A stretch of DNA of 64,000 bases, from positions 150,169 through 214,168 of the forward strand of contig CAVWXT010000003.1 in NCBI GenBank assembly GCA_963759115.1. Reading direction: 5' to 3'. Origin of the DNA: CAVWXT01 sp963759115 (GTDB lineage: Bacteria; Planctomycetota; Planctomycetia; Pirellulales; Thermoguttaceae). The translations under genes and the position numbers were made by a program. Positions 48,038-58,814 of the stretch are shown in pieces. Under the pieces are notes generated by a model. That model searched no databases and was not told where the DNA came from. It worked only from the letters and a program-made list of their open reading frames with translations. Within the stretch, counting starts at the first letter, position 1. The number at the start of each line of letters is the position of its first letter.

Positions 48038-49488
48038 ATGCCATACCGCTGCCTGGCCGACTTTCTGGAGGAATTGGGGCACGCCGGGGAGTTGACCCGG
48101 GTGGAGGACGAGGTCGATCCGGCGCTGGAAGTGGCCGAGATGGCCGCCCGAGCGGCCAAGTCGGGGGGGCCGGCCCTGCTGTTCGGCGCCGTCAAGGGCC
48201 ACGATCTGCCCGTGCTCTGCCAATCTGCTGGCGACCGAAGGGCGAATCTGCCGGGCACTGGGCGTGGCCTCGCTCGATGAGGTGGCCGACCGGATCGCCC
48301 GGCTGCTCGATGCCGACGGCGCCGGAGGGCTGGTTCGAGCGGCTCAAGGGCGGCGCCCAGCCGGCCGCACTCGCAGCGTCGCGCCGCGAAAGGTCAAGTC
48401 GGCGGCCTGCCAGCAGATCGTGCGTCTGGGCAGCGACATCAACCTGGGCGAATTGCCGCTGCTTTTGGTTGCCGCCAACGCGGAAAAAATGGGGACAGGC
48501 ACCTCGCCGAATGCCGATTTGCCGAAACGACCCCGCTCGGTCTCGGAGCCATCCCCATTTTTTCCGAATCAGGCCGGGCAATCACTGCCGCGGCGGTCTT
48601 TTCGGCCGAGCCCGATTCGCACCGGCCGGTGGCCGGGCGGTTCGACCTGGAGCGGATCGACCGCACGCGGCTGGCGGTCTGCTGGGCCGCGCACGACGAG
48701 CACGCCCGGCTGCTGGGCGAGTATCGCGCCCGCAACCAGAAGATGCCGCTGGCCGTGGTCATCGGCGGCGATCCGGCGTTTCTGCTGGCGGCCGCGGCGC
48801 CGCTGCCGGCCGGCGGCGACGTGTGCGCGGTGGCGGGCCTGTTGCGCGAGAAATCGCTCGACGTGGTCGCCTGCCGCAGCGTCGATCTGGACGTGCCCGC
48901 CGAGGCCGAGATCGTGCTGGAAGGTTTTTGCGATCCTTCGCAGCCGCCGGTCATGGCCGGGCCGCTCTGTGGGCCGATGGGCCACGCGACGCTGCCGCGG
49001 CCGGCGCCGGTGATGCAGGTGACGGCCGTGACGCACCGGGCCAATCCGATCTACGCGGTGATGGTGCCCGGCCGGCCGCCGCACGAGGCCGTGCACGGTG
49101 GCTCGGGCGATGCAGCGGGTGTTTCTGCCGCTGGCGCGATTGGCCATGCCGGAGTTGGTCGACTACGACTTGCCCGAGTTCGCCGCCGCGCGGCATTGGG
49201 CGGCCGTGTCGATCCGCAAGACCTATCCGGGCCAAGGCCGCCGCGCGGCCCATGCGGCCTGGGACTCTGCGGCCGATGATGTTCGCCAAGATGCTGGTGG
49301 TGGTCGACGACGACGTGGACGTTCACGATCAGCAGCAAGTGTTGGCGGCGGTGGCGGCGAACGTGCGGCCCGGCCGCGACGTGATCATCGAGCAAGGCCC
49401 GCCCGACCCGTTCGATCCGGCCGCGCCGGCCGGCGAGTTGGGCCAGAAAATGGCGATCGACGCGACGCGAAAGTTGGTGGTGGAGTAG
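48038..49488 (+). CDS. ubiD: UbiD-family decarboxylase, probable menaquinone step (multiple frameshifts, repeat insertion)
   Basis: This prenylated-FMN-dependent decarboxylase probably acts on the prenylated naphthoate of the futalosine pathway (MqnL role). Visible sequences: RCLADFLEELGHAGELTRVE at the start, GGPALLFGAVKGHDLPVL, WFERLKGGAQPAALA, FSAEPDSHRPVAGRFDLERI, KMPLAVVIGGDPAFLLAAAA, LDVPAEAEIVLEGFCDP, AVSIRKTYPGQ, and GPPDPFDPAAPAGELGQKMA at the end. About six frame changes are needed. An 85-base palindrome (48481-48565) is inserted where the family has only a short loop. In UbiD the partner UbiX makes the cofactor; ubiX lies 1.3 kb downstream. The start is the ATG at 48038. Confidence 0.9.
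48481..48565. repeat. Palindromic repeat, family B, inside ubiD
   Basis: Arms CGGAAAAAATGGGGA (48481-48495) and TCCCCATTTTTTCCG (48551-48565) enclose an imperfect inner palindrome with GGGGACAGGCACC. It interrupts ubiD between the part ending INLGELPLL and the part beginning AITAA. This is the second intragenic copy in the window. Confidence 0.85.
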
Positions 49489-49578
49489 CTCGGAGACTTC
49501 GGCGTCGATGAACACATGGCAACCACCTTGACGGGCCGTATGGCAGCCGGTACACTTGTGTTAGGCAAAGAGGGTGTT

Positions 49579-49755
49579 ATGAAAACGGTTTACCTTGAGT
49601 CATCCATTTTTGGCTATCTCACCTGGAACGGTCGCCACATCGACAACGCTGAAAAGAAGCCGGCGATTCGAGCGGTATGTGCCATGGCAGGATATCCGTG
49701 TCCGGAGATTTGCACGCCGGAAGAATTGATGGGAGGGCTTTCCGATGAAGGATGA
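49579..49755 (+). pseudogene. PIN-domain toxin with an internal deletion
   Basis: The ATG at 49579, with AGAGG upstream, gives MKTVYLESSIFGYL, the usual PIN start with the first catalytic acid. It then jumps directly to TWNGRHIDNAEKKPAIRAVC and ICTPEELMG, the usual C-terminal end. From memory of the family about 90-100 residues in the middle, including other acidic residues, are missing without loss of frame. The 58-residue product cannot fold as a nuclease. It overlaps the downstream antitoxin gene by 11 bases. Confidence 0.78.
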
Positions 49756-49933
49756 AATCATTGAGGAATTGTGGCGGATCAAGGACGAGTTGGCTCGCGA
49801 AGCGAATTACGATATCCACGTGCTGTGCCGCGAACTGGAGAGAGAGAGGGGACTTCGCACACGGAAGTCGTTGATCGTTCTGCACAATCCACAATTCCGA
49901 CGCCGTTGCGCAACAATCGCAAGGAAGCACTAG
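49745..49933 (+). CDS. Small antitoxin partner of the PIN gene
   Basis: This 62-residue charged protein (MKDEIIEELWRIKDELAREA, NYDIHVLCRELERERG) matches the type of short protein that normally follows such PIN toxins. It starts inside the PIN gene (11-base overlap). The end, FRRRCATIARKH, differs from the usual proline-rich close and may be altered. With the toxin deleted it has no obvious target. Confidence 0.7.
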   Translation: MKDEIIEELWRIKDELAREANYDIHVLCRELERERGLRTRKSLIVLHNPQFRRRCATIARKH

Positions 49934-49948
49934 GCTGTTAGGCTCTGC

Positions 49949-50681
49949 ATGACCCTCGACAAATCCTCCGCCCGCGTGCAGCAGATGTTCGGCGAGATCG
50001 CCGGGCGGTACGATTTCTGAACCGGCTGCTGTCGCTGGGCATCGACCGCTCGTGGCGGCGGAAGACGGTCAAGCTCGTGCCGCCGGAGGGCGATGCGCCG
50101 ATCCTCGACGTTTGCACCGGCACGGCCGATCTGGCCTTGGCCTATTGGCGGGCCGGCGAAGCGGGCAAGATGCGCCGATGGTCGGCACCGATTTCTGCCA
50201 GCCGATGCTGGCCATCGGCCGCGAGAAGTGCCGCCGCGCAGGTGCGCCGCGCACGCGAGCGGGCAAATCACCCTGCTGGAAGCCGACACCCTGCGGCTGC
50301 CCTTTCCCGACGACACGTTCCAGATCGTCTGCGTGGCCTTCGGGCTGCGGAACCTGAGCGACACCGACGCCGGGCTGCGGGAGATGGTGCGGGTGTGCCG
50401 GCCGGGCGGGCGGGTGGCCGTGCTGGAGTTCTCCACGCCCACCGCCTGGCCGCTGGGGGCCATCTACGGCTGGTACTTCCAGCACGTCCTGCCCCGCATC
50501 GGCCAGGCACTGGCTCGAAACACGCAGGCGGCTTACAATTATCTCCCGCAGAGCGTCGGCCGCTTTCCCCAGGGCGAGGCCCTGGCCGAGCGGATGCGGG
50601 CGGCCGGACTGGGCGAGGTGTGAGTTCCAGCCGTTTACGTTCGGGGTGGCGACGTTGTACGTGGGAAGAAAGGATGAGTGA
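49949..50681 (+). CDS. menG: Demethylmenaquinone methyltransferase UbiE/MenG (frameshifted)
   Basis: This SAM-dependent C-methyltransferase performs the last step of menaquinone synthesis. The start reads MTLDKSSARVQQMFGEIAGR. After a missing base near 50018 comes LNRLLSLGIDRSWRRKTVKL, then APILDVCTGTADLALAY (SAM motif I), TLRLPFPDDTFQIVCVAFGL and RVAVLEFSTPTAWPLGAIYG. The final NTQAAYNYLPQSVGRFPQGE and, after another shift near 50622, FGVATLYVGRKDE are all family hallmarks. Shifts also occur near 50175 and 50255. It lies between ubiD with its PIN remnant and ubiX. Confidence 0.93.
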
Positions 50682-50759
50682 TCAGGGATGAAGATATCAG
50701 ACGCACGCATGTCTATCGCTCATCCTTCAATCTCTCATCCTCATCCTTCCGAGGTGACT
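50682..50759. repeat. Low-complexity tract between menG and ubiX
   Basis: It carries word-like motifs such as CGCTCATCCTTCAATC and TCTCATCCTCATCCTTCC. It ends in the GAGGTG ribosome binding site of ubiX. Confidence 0.65.
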
Positions 50760-51448
50760 ATGAAACGCAACATCGTCGTGGCCATTACCGGCGCGAGCGG
50801 CGTGACGTACTCGGTGCGGCTGCTGGAAGTGCTGCTGGCCGCCGGGTGCGACGTCCACCTGACCATCAGCGCCGCCGGCCAGACCGTGCTCGAACAGGAA
50901 CTCGACCTGAGCGTCGACCTGGACAACTTCAATCCCGCCATGCTGATGCTCGACAGCGGCGAGATCCTCCGCGACCCCAAGCTGCAACTGCTGCGGAGCA
51001 AGGCGGGCATCTCCGGCGATTCGAGCAACGTGCTGGGGATGGGAGCGGGCGAGCCGGGCATACTCCGCTATCTACCACCACCGCGACTACCTCGCCCCGA
51101 TCGCCAGCGGCTCGTTCCCGACCGACGGCATGGTCGTCTGCCCCTGCTCCTGCGGCACGCTGAGCGCGATCGCCCACGGCACGAGCGCCAACCTGATCCA
51201 CCGCGCCGCCGAGGTCCACCTGAAGGAGCGCCGCAAGCTGATCCTCGTGCCCCGCGAAACGCCGCTTTCGCTGCACGCAGATCGAAAACATGAAGCTGGC
51301 CGCCGAGGCGGGCGCCGTGATCCTGCCGGCCATGCCCGGCTTCTACCACGGCGTGAAGCTGATCGGCGATCTGGTGGATTTCGTCGTCTCGCGGATCTGC
51401 GATCAGTTGGGAATCGCCAACGCGTTGATCGAGCGGTGGGGAGAGTAG
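50760..51448 (+). CDS. ubiX: Flavin prenyltransferase UbiX (frameshifted)
   Basis: UbiX attaches dimethylallyl to FMN, giving the prenyl-FMN cofactor of UbiD. N-terminal KRNIVVAITGASGVTYSVRL is diagnostic. The domain continues with YHHRDYLAPIASGSFPTDGM and VVCPCSCGTLSAIAHGTSAN, then AEVHLKERRKLILVPRETPL and, in a third frame, NMKLAAEAGAVILPAMPGFY and HGVKLIGDLVDFVVSRI. Frame changes occur near 51057 and 51278. GAGGTG before the ATG at 50760 sets the start. Confidence 0.95.
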
Positions 51449-51551
51449 TGGGTCAGTGGTCAGTGGTTAGCGGACGTGAGCAATGCCGTCAATCTGCTGT
51501 TGGAATCGCTCGATCTCGCCATCCACTATCCGCTATCCACTCATCCACTAT
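51449..51551. repeat. Low-complexity tract between ubiX and ubiA
   Basis: It carries GTCAGTGGTCAGTGGTTAG near the start and ATCCACTATCCGCTATCCAC near the end, short imperfect tandem repeats on opposite strands that could pair. It runs up to the likely start of ubiA. Confidence 0.7.
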
Positions 51552-52435
51552 GCTCCGTCCGCCTGCTGGAACTGATCCGCTTCAGCCACACGCTGTTCGC
51601 GTTGCCGTTTGCGCTGTTGGCGGCGGCGATGGCGTGGTCGGCCAACTTGCGGGCCGAGCCGCCCGTGCCGTTCCGCTGGCTGGATCTGCTGGGCATCCTG
51701 GTGTGCATGGCCATCGCCCGCAGCGCGGCGATGGCCTTCAACCGGCTGGCCGACCGGCGGCTCGACGCGCTGAATCCGCGCACGCGGATGCGGCACTTGC
51801 CGACCGGCCTGCTGAGCACCGGCAGCGTGGTCGCTGTTCACGGTGGCTGTGTTCGCTGGGATTCGTGGCCGGCACGCTCTTGTTCCTGCCGCGCAACCCG
51901 ATCCCGCTTGTAGGCCTCGCTGCCGGTGCTGGCGTTTCTGTTCGGCTACAGCTATGCCAAGCGGTTTACGGCGCTGTCGCATTTCTGGCTGGGGGCGGCG
52001 TTGATGCTGGCCCCGCTGGCGGCCTGGGTGGCGATTCGCGGCGGAACTGGCCTGGGCGCCGGTCGTGCTGGGGGCGGCCGTGCTGCTCTGGGTGGCCGGC
52101 TTCGACATGATCTACGCCTGCCAGGACTTCGAGTTCGACGTGAAGATGCGGCTGCGCAGCGTGCCCGCCCGATTCGGCGTCGCCGCGCGCCCTGCGGCTG
52201 GCCGCGCTGTGCCACTTCGGCATGGTGGGGCTGTTGCTCGCTGCTGCCGCTGGTGTACGATGGGTTCGACGGGATTTACCTGGCGGGCGTGGCGGCCATC
52301 GGCGTGCTGTTGGCCTACGAGCATTGGCTGGTGCGGCCCGACGACCTCAGCCGCGTCAACCGGGCGTTCTTCCACGTCAACGCCGTGGTGAGCATCGGGC
52401 TGTTGGTGGTGGGAGTGATTGATTTGTTGCTGTGA
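51550..52435 (+). CDS. ubiA: UbiA-family prenyltransferase, MqnP role (frameshifted)
   Basis: This integral membrane enzyme attaches the polyprenyl tail to the aromatic acid. The first aspartate-rich motif is in MAFNRLADRRLDALNPRTRM and the second in YACQDFEFDVKMRLRSVPAR. Hydrophobic helices include FSHTLFALPFALLAAAMAW and IGLLVVGVIDLLL. Frame changes occur near 51838, 51915, 52045, 52185 and 52235. The N-terminus is uncertain. The ATG at 51550 needs a one-base shift to join LLELIRFSHTLF; otherwise a GTG at 51476 would translate part of the repeat tract. It sits between ubiX and mqnE, as expected for the futalosine late genes. Confidence 0.9.
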
Positions 52436-52516
52436 GTTATCAGTTAGTCAGTTATCAGTTGTCAGTTCGTCAGCTGACAACTGACAACTGACGACTGATA
52501 GCTACAGCTGACAGCT
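52434..52516. repeat. Palindromic low-complexity tract between ubiA and mqnE
   Basis: It carries repeated AGTTATCAGTTGTCAGTT-type words followed by their inverse (GACAACTGACAACTGAC), centred near 52478. A strong hairpin could form here, perhaps ending or protecting the upstream transcript. Confidence 0.75.
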
Positions 52517-52537
52517 GAGATCATTCCTGCCATTCTG

Positions 52538-53680
<1,143 letters not shown>

Positions 53681-53804
53681 TGAATGTCGGATGGTGGATG
53701 GTGGATGGTGGATGGTGGATGGTTCTGACCTCTAACCCCTGACCTCTAACCCCTGACCTCTAACCCCTGACCTCTCGCCTCTGACCTCTCGCCTCTGACC
53801 TCAC

Positions 53805-54194
53805 CTACGCCGACTCGATGATGACGTTGGCGTATTGGATGGTGTCGCCAGTGCGGATCAAACCGATCGCGGCGGGCACTCGCTTCTTGAAATCCAGGTG
53901 CGGCTCAAACGCGAGGGCGAAGCCGTCGAGGGCTTGGGAAAAGGCGGCACGGGTCTCTTCCGTGTTGCCCTGTAGAAACTCCTCGGCCATCCACGCCTTG
54001 CCGATGGTGAAGTTCGCGCGGATCGCCTGGAGCACCTGGAGCACGGTGGGGACGTCGTCGACCAGCGAGATATCGACCGTTTCCAACTCCGGCCAGAAGG
54101 GAAAGCCCCGGTCGGCGATGACCAGTGTGTTCGTGTGGCGCACGCGGCTCAGCAACGAGTTGATCTGCGGATTGAGGATTCCGGATTTGAGCAT
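53805..54194 (-). CDS. RbsD/FucU family sugar mutarotase
   Basis: This intact 129-residue protein has MLKSGILNPQINSLLSRVRH, the key HTNTLVIADRGFPFWPELE segment with the catalytic-site Asp and Arg, and VDISLVDDVPTVLQVLQAIR. The C-terminal region ends with the active-site type TGDTIQYANVIIES. RbsD/FucU proteins interconvert ring forms of ribose or fucose. Which sugar is handled cannot be told. The gene is alone, not beside a sugar ABC transporter. Confidence 0.93.
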   Translation of the reverse strand: MLKSGILNPQINSLLSRVRHTNTLVIADRGFPFWPELETVDISLVDDVPTVLQVLQAIRANFTIGKAWMAEEFLQGNTEETRAAFSQALDGFALAFEPHLDFKKRVPAAIGLIRTGDTIQYANVIIESA

Positions 54195-54242
54195 CGTAGC
54201 GGTCCTGGAGCGAACGCGGGCCGTCGGCGGGAGAAACAGACC

Positions 54243-54325
54243 GTGGAAGCGGCATCCTGCCGCTTCACCATCGTTTCAACGGCCGTCGCTCGTACCGACA
54301 TAACGCGGCCGGATGCCGCGTCGAC
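54243..54325. repeat. Palindromic repeat, family A
   Basis: Arms at 54243-54266 and 54302-54325 have cores GAAGCGGCATCCTGCCGCTT and GCGGCCGGATGCCGC, a close relative of the element at 1597-1680. It sits in the divergent region between rbsD and the epimerase operon. Confidence 0.8.
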
Positions 54326-54563
54326 ATCGCCTGTTGACTTTAGACCTGCGAGATTATACTGGTTGCGATGCCTGCGGCAAAGACGGCCGCGGGGAAGCCC
54401 GAGAGCCCGTTGAAAAAGTTGTCTAGAGGAGATTGTTGGGGTCGTAGTTGTACCGCCATTCCCGGGAATCGCGGCGAAAACAGGGGTGGCAGTACAACTG
54501 CCATCCCAACCTACGACTATTTCAACGGGTCGCCAATCCAGAAGAAAGGTGAAGGAGTCGACC

Positions 54564-55615
54564 ATGCAAGAGCCCCGTAACACATCGCAAAGCCCCGCCG
54601 CGGCGGGCACAGACGACCTGATCGTGATCGCCGGGGCCGGCGGCTTCATCGCCGGCTCGCTGGTGCGGTACTTCCACGACCGCGGCTTCACGCGGATCCG
54701 GGCCGTGGACAAGAAGCCGCTGCCCGAGTGGTACCAGCGGACGCCCGGCGTGGAGTGCCTCTGCCTGGACGTGAGCCAGGAGGAGAACTGCCGGCGGGTC
54801 TGCGAAGGGGCCGCGGAGGTCTACAACCTGGCCGCCGACATGGGCGGCATGGGCTTCATCGAGCGGTTCCGCATCGAGTGCCTCCGCAGCATCCTCATCA
54901 ACACGCACATGATCGAGGCCGCCTACCGCGCCGGCGCCCAGCGGTACTTCTTCTCCTCCTCCGCCTGCGCCTACAACACGGAGCTGCAGAAGAGACCCGA
55001 ACGTGCGGGCGCTGAAGGAATCCGACGCCTATCCGGCCATGGCCGAGCGCGGCTACGGCTGGGAGAAGCTCATGTCGGAGATGTTCTGCCAGGAGTACTG
55101 GGCCGAGCGGGGCATGAAGACGGCCATCGCCCGCTTCCACAACGTCTACGGCCCGAACGGCACCTGGGACGGCGGCCGCGAGAAGGCCCCCGCCGCCATC
55201 TGCCGCAAGGTGATCGAGGCCAAGGACACCGGCCGACGACTCGATCGAAATCTGGGGCGACGGCACGCCAGACCCGCAGCTTCATGTACATCGACGACTG
55301 CACGCACGGGCATCGACATGATCACGCACTGCGAGGAGCTGATCGCCACGCCCATCAACCTCGGCTCGAGCGAGCTGGTGTCGGTCGACGAGTTGGTGAG
55401 CATCGTCGAGGAGATCGCCGGCGTGAAGCTCCGCCGCAGCTACAAGCTCGACGCCCCGAAGGGCGTCGCCGGCCGCAACAGCGACAACACCATGATCCAG
55501 CGGCATCCTGCACTGGGAGCCCAACACGCCCTTGCGCGACGGGCTGGCAAAGACCTACGCCTGGATCGAGAAGCAATACCAGGACCGCAAGGCGGGCAAG
55601 CGGACCGTGTCGTGA
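54564..55615 (+). CDS. GDP-mannose 3,5-epimerase-like NAD-dependent sugar epimerase (frameshifted)
   Basis: This extended short-chain dehydrogenase is about 350 residues long. It has the Rossmann motif IVIAGAGGFIAGSLVRYFHD, VYNLAADMGGMGFI (the MGGMGF run is characteristic of GDP-mannose 3,5-epimerases), YFFSSSACAYNTEL, and YGWEKLMSEMFCQEYW (YxxxK catalytic pair). Also seen are TAIARFHNVYGPNGTWDGGR and TRSFMYIDDCTHGIDM. Frame changes occur near 54990, 55235-55290 and 55500. AAGGAG at 54552-54557 supports the ATG at 54564. It is the first gene of a four-gene nucleotide-sugar operon. The real substrate may be another GDP- or NDP-sugar. Confidence 0.9.
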
Positions 55616-56411
55616 GCGGTTCCCACATCGCCGACGTGATCGGCGCGATTCCCTACCGCATGGCCTTTGCCGGCGGGTGGATCGATCAGCCGTTCGTGTC
55701 GCGGCACAATCCCAGCCCGCCCGGCTCGATGGTGGTGGTGGGGCTGGAGCCGACGTTCCGCTTCATGGACCGGGCCGGCATGGCCACCGGCACGCGCAAG
55801 GTGGCGATGGAGCTTTGGAACGGCCGCCTGCCGAAGCGCGATCCGGCCGAACTGGTCCGCGAGCTCTACGCCGCGGAGAACCGCGGCAAGTCCGAGCCGT
55901 CCGGCTCGCAGGACATGATCGGCCTGATCTATCCGGGCGTGAACCGCCTGGACTTCGACTTCGTCACGCAGGGCGGGATCTTCCCCGAGCACATCGAGTC
56001 GAACAACGACCCGGCCATCGCCCGCTGGCTGGAAGAGGTGATCCACATGGTTCCGGTCGATGCCGCGGCCCGAAGGCTACAATCCGCTGGGCGTGAAGAA
56101 CCTCGACCCGGCGTGGATTCGGGCGGTTGGGCCAGACCGGCAAGGACTGCTACGATGCGATCCTGCAGCGCGACGCGAAGGCCCTGGGCGCGTCGATGAA
56201 CGAGTGCATGGAGTGCTGGGAGGCGATCCTGCCGCACACCGTCCGCCACCCGACCGTTTCCGTCGATCTGCCGGCGATCCTGGGCTATTACCAGTCGCAG
56301 TACCCCGGCGCGATGTATTCCGGCTGCGGCGGCGGATACCTGTACGTGGTGTCCGAGGAGCCGGTGCCGGGCTCGATCCGCATTACCGTCAGGATTGCCG
56401 GCGATGGATGA
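55612..56411 (+). CDS. GHMP-kinase-like sugar kinase (frameshifted)
   Basis: This protein of about 265 residues starts with GTG at 55612, overlapping the epimerase stop (GTGA). The N-terminus PYRMAFAGGWIDQPFVSRHN matches the first motif of GHMP sugar kinases, and MYSGCGGGYLYVVSEE the glycine-rich third motif. The usual PxxxGLGSSA phosphate loop is replaced by DRAGMATGTRKVAMELW, a variant. Frame changes lie near 56070 and 56125. It probably phosphorylates the anomeric carbon of a sugar for the nucleotidyltransferase next to it. Alternatively it may be a regulatory or divergent member. Confidence 0.75.
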
Positions 56412-57228
56412 AAGAAGCGTCATTGTCAGCGGCCGTTTCGACGACCTGCGGTTCGCCGAGGTGCGATTTCTGGAAGAGGCCGCGAGGCTGGGACCGCTCA
56501 CGTGCTGCTCTGGTCTGACGAGGCCATCGCGAGCATGGAAGGCCGCGCCGCCAAGTTCCCCGAGGAGGAGCGGCTGTACTTCCTCGGGGCAATTCGTTAC
56601 GTCGATCGCGTGATCCTCTGTGACAGACGGGTGGAACGGGACGTGCTGCCGCTGCCCGAAGGACTCCAGCCGCAGACCTGGGTGGTTGATGAAACGGACG
56701 ATAACGATGCCAAGCGGGCCTATTGCTGCGATCGCGGCCTGCAATACCGCGTCGTGCGGCCGGAGGAACTTGCCGCGCGTCCCCGAGTGTGCCGACGAAC
56801 CGGTCGAGCCATCCGATCGAACGCGGGTGATCGTGACCGGCTGCTACGACTGGTTCCACTCCGGCCACGTCCGGTTCTTTGAGGAGGTCTCCGGTCTGGG
56901 CGATCTCTACGTGGTCGGTCGGCAACGACGTCAACATCCGCTGCTGAAGGGCGAGGGACACCCGCTGTTTCCCCAGCAGCAGCGGCGATATCTCGTCCAG
57001 TCGATCCGCTACGTCAAGCAGGCCTCGATCTCCACCGGCCAGGGCTGGCTGGACGCCGAGCCGGAAATCCGTAGAATCAGGCCGCACATCTACGCCGTGA
57101 ACGAGGATGGCGACCGCCCCGAAAAGCGGCAATACTGCGAGGCCCACGGGATCGAGTACCGGGTGCTGAAGCGGCTTCCCAAGGCTGGACTGCCGCGGCG
57201 GCAAAGCCGGGATTTGCGGGGATTCTGA
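56404..57228 (+). CDS. Tandem cytidylyltransferase-like protein, first domain degenerate (frameshifted)
   Basis: Two nucleotidyltransferase domains lie in one chain of about 275 residues. The second half has the class signature IVTGCYDWFHSGHVRFFEEV (HxGH) and IRLLKGEGHPLFPQQQRRYL, then SIRYVKQASISTGQGWLD. The first half repeats the layout: SVIVSGRFDDLRFAEVRFLE, later GAIRYVDRVILC. There the HxGH position reads RFAE, so it cannot catalyse. The start ATG at 56404 overlaps the kinase stop by eight bases. Frame changes occur near 56500, 56780 and 56930. It probably activates the sugar phosphate made by the upstream kinase; the choice of CTP, GTP or ATP is not visible. Confidence 0.83.
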
Positions 57229-57236
57229 GGATCACC

Positions 57237-58330
57237 ATGCGCTACGCTCTGGTCATCGCGGGCGGTTCGGGAACCCGGCTCTGGCCCATGAGCCGCGCCG
57301 CGCTGCCCAAACAATTGATTCCCTTCATCGGCGGGCGGAGCCTGCTGGAGATCGCGCTGGAGCGACTCGACGGCCTGGTGCCGCGAGAGCGTTGCGTGGT
57401 CTGCGCCGGCCAGGCGCACGCGGAGGCCATCCGGCGGCGCTGCCCCAGATTGGCCCCGAGCAATTCTTGGGCGAGCCCTGCGGGCGCGACACGCTCAACG
57501 CGGTCGGGCTCGGCGCGGCCGTGCTGGCGAGGCGCGATCCCCAGGCCACGATCGCCGTCCTCACCGCCGATCACGTCATCGAGCCGGTGAGCCAGTTCCA
57601 GCAGATCGTGGGCGAGGGATTTGCCTTGGTCGAACAACACCCCGAAGCGCTCGTGACCTTCGGCATCGCGCCCAGCGGCCCAGCGACGGGCTACGGATAC
57701 CTGGAACTCGGCGATCTGTTCGGCATGTCGGCGCGGCGGCTGCGGCAATTTCGGGAGAAGCCCGACCTGGAAACGGCGCGGCAATACTTCGAGGCCGGCC
57801 CGGAAAAGTTCCTCTGGAACAGCGGCATGTTTGTGTGGCGGGCCGACACGTTGCTGGAGTGTATTCGCCGCTACGCGCCGCCGAATCACGCCGGGCTGAT
57901 GCGAATCGCCGACGCCTGGGATACGCCCCGCCGCCAGGCCGTCCTCGGCGAGATTTTCCCCACGCTCGCCAAGATCAGCGTGGATTACGCCGTTATGGAG
58001 CCGGCGTCGCGCGACCCGGCGGCGGCCGTAGTGGCGATTCCCATGCCGCTGCGGTGGTTGGACGTGGGGTCGTGGCCCTCGTTCGCCCAAACGTGCCCTC
58101 GCGACGAACAGGGAAACGCGCTGGCGGCCGGCCGGGCATTGCTGATCGACACGCGCGGCACCCTGGCGGCCTCCAGCGATCCTTCGCACTTGATTGCCGC
58201 CATCGGCTGCGACGATCTGATCATCATCCAGACGCCCGACGCCACGTTGGTGTGTCGCCGCGATCGTGCGGACTCCGTCAAGGAGTTGCACCAACAGATT
58301 GCGGTGCGCTTCGGGCCGGGGTTCACGTAA
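57237..58330 (+). CDS. Mannose-1-phosphate guanylyltransferase-like protein (one frameshift)
   Basis: This protein of about 364 residues has the NTP-binding signature ALVIAGGSGTRLWPMSRAAL and LPKQLIPFIGGRSLLEIALE. After a shift near 57450 come GPEQFLGEPCGRDTLNAVGL, IAVLTADHVIEPVSQFQQIV, PATGYGYLELG, FREKPDLETARQYFEAGPEK and FLWNSGMFVW. It makes GDP-mannose from mannose-1-phosphate and GTP. There is no C-terminal phosphomannose isomerase domain. It follows the nucleotidyltransferase by eight bases and would supply the GDP-sugar for the epimerase-like first gene. Confidence 0.94.
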
Positions 58331-58587
58331 CGGTGCCGCTGCATTGAGCGATTCGTGGGCCAAAGGCCCGGAGTTCATCCAGCCCAGGGCAGCGCCCTCG
58401 TTGTTACACACAAGTTGGCGGATGGATATACCGAGCGGGTTTTTCCATTCTGTGTCTTTTCTCTAGCCCAGGCGTTTACGCCTGTGGAACAAGAGACCAT
58501 TGTTGATATTTTTTCCTTCGGAATGATATACCTAGCAAACCCAAGCGATAGAATCCGCCGATAGAGGGGGTTTGCCGCTTGCCAGCC
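58331..58587. other. Intergenic region with a family G repeat
   Basis: No gene was recognised. The paired elements at 58380-58407 and 58458-58487 fill most of it. Confidence 0.5.
58380..58487. repeat. Dispersed repeat, family G (CAGCCCAGGGCA...TAGCCCAGGCGTTTACG)
   Basis: Two subunits, one with CAGGGCAGCGCCCTCG and one with CAGGCGTTTACGCCTG, each form a small hairpin. The same pair in inverted orientation is at 61620-61680. The two copies bracket the HipA-like/DUF3037/IS1595 island. Confidence 0.85.
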
Positions 58588-58719
58588 TCACTTCTTGCGG
58601 GGCTTCTTCTTCGGTCGGGCTAGCTTCTTCGGCTTCACCGCCAGCAATCCCTCGACTGCCTTCTCAAAGGACAAAGGAAGGTGGAGCGGTGGCGACCGCC
58701 TTGTCGATTTCGCGTCCAT
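58588..58719 (-). CDS. Small basic protein, 43 residues
   Basis: The ATG at 58719, with GGAGC nine bases upstream, opens a 43-residue frame that reads PPLHLPLSFEKAVEGLLAVK and ends in a Lys/Arg-rich tail (KKLARPKKKPRKK). The pattern of a hydrophobic helix with LP-FE-A--GLL followed by a basic tail resembles short proteins often seen in Planctomycetes. The function is unknown. It diverges from the HipA-like gene with a gap of about 95 bases, so it may be a small partner or regulator of that module. Confidence 0.65.
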   Translation of the reverse strand: MDAKSTRRSPPLHLPLSFEKAVEGLLAVKPKKLARPKKKPRKK

Positions 58720-58814
58720 TTTGATCTTGCTCCGTTAGGCAAGACTTGGTACTTATTGGCGCATACGCATACTACCCTACTGGGGGGGTTGCGCTTTTTG
58801 GGATCATCCCCATA

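Noticed and set aside
53689..53797. Tandem repeats suspected as a CRISPR or origin iterons
   Set aside because: The units are 7 and 14 bases with no spacers, and there are no replication genes or DnaA boxes nearby.
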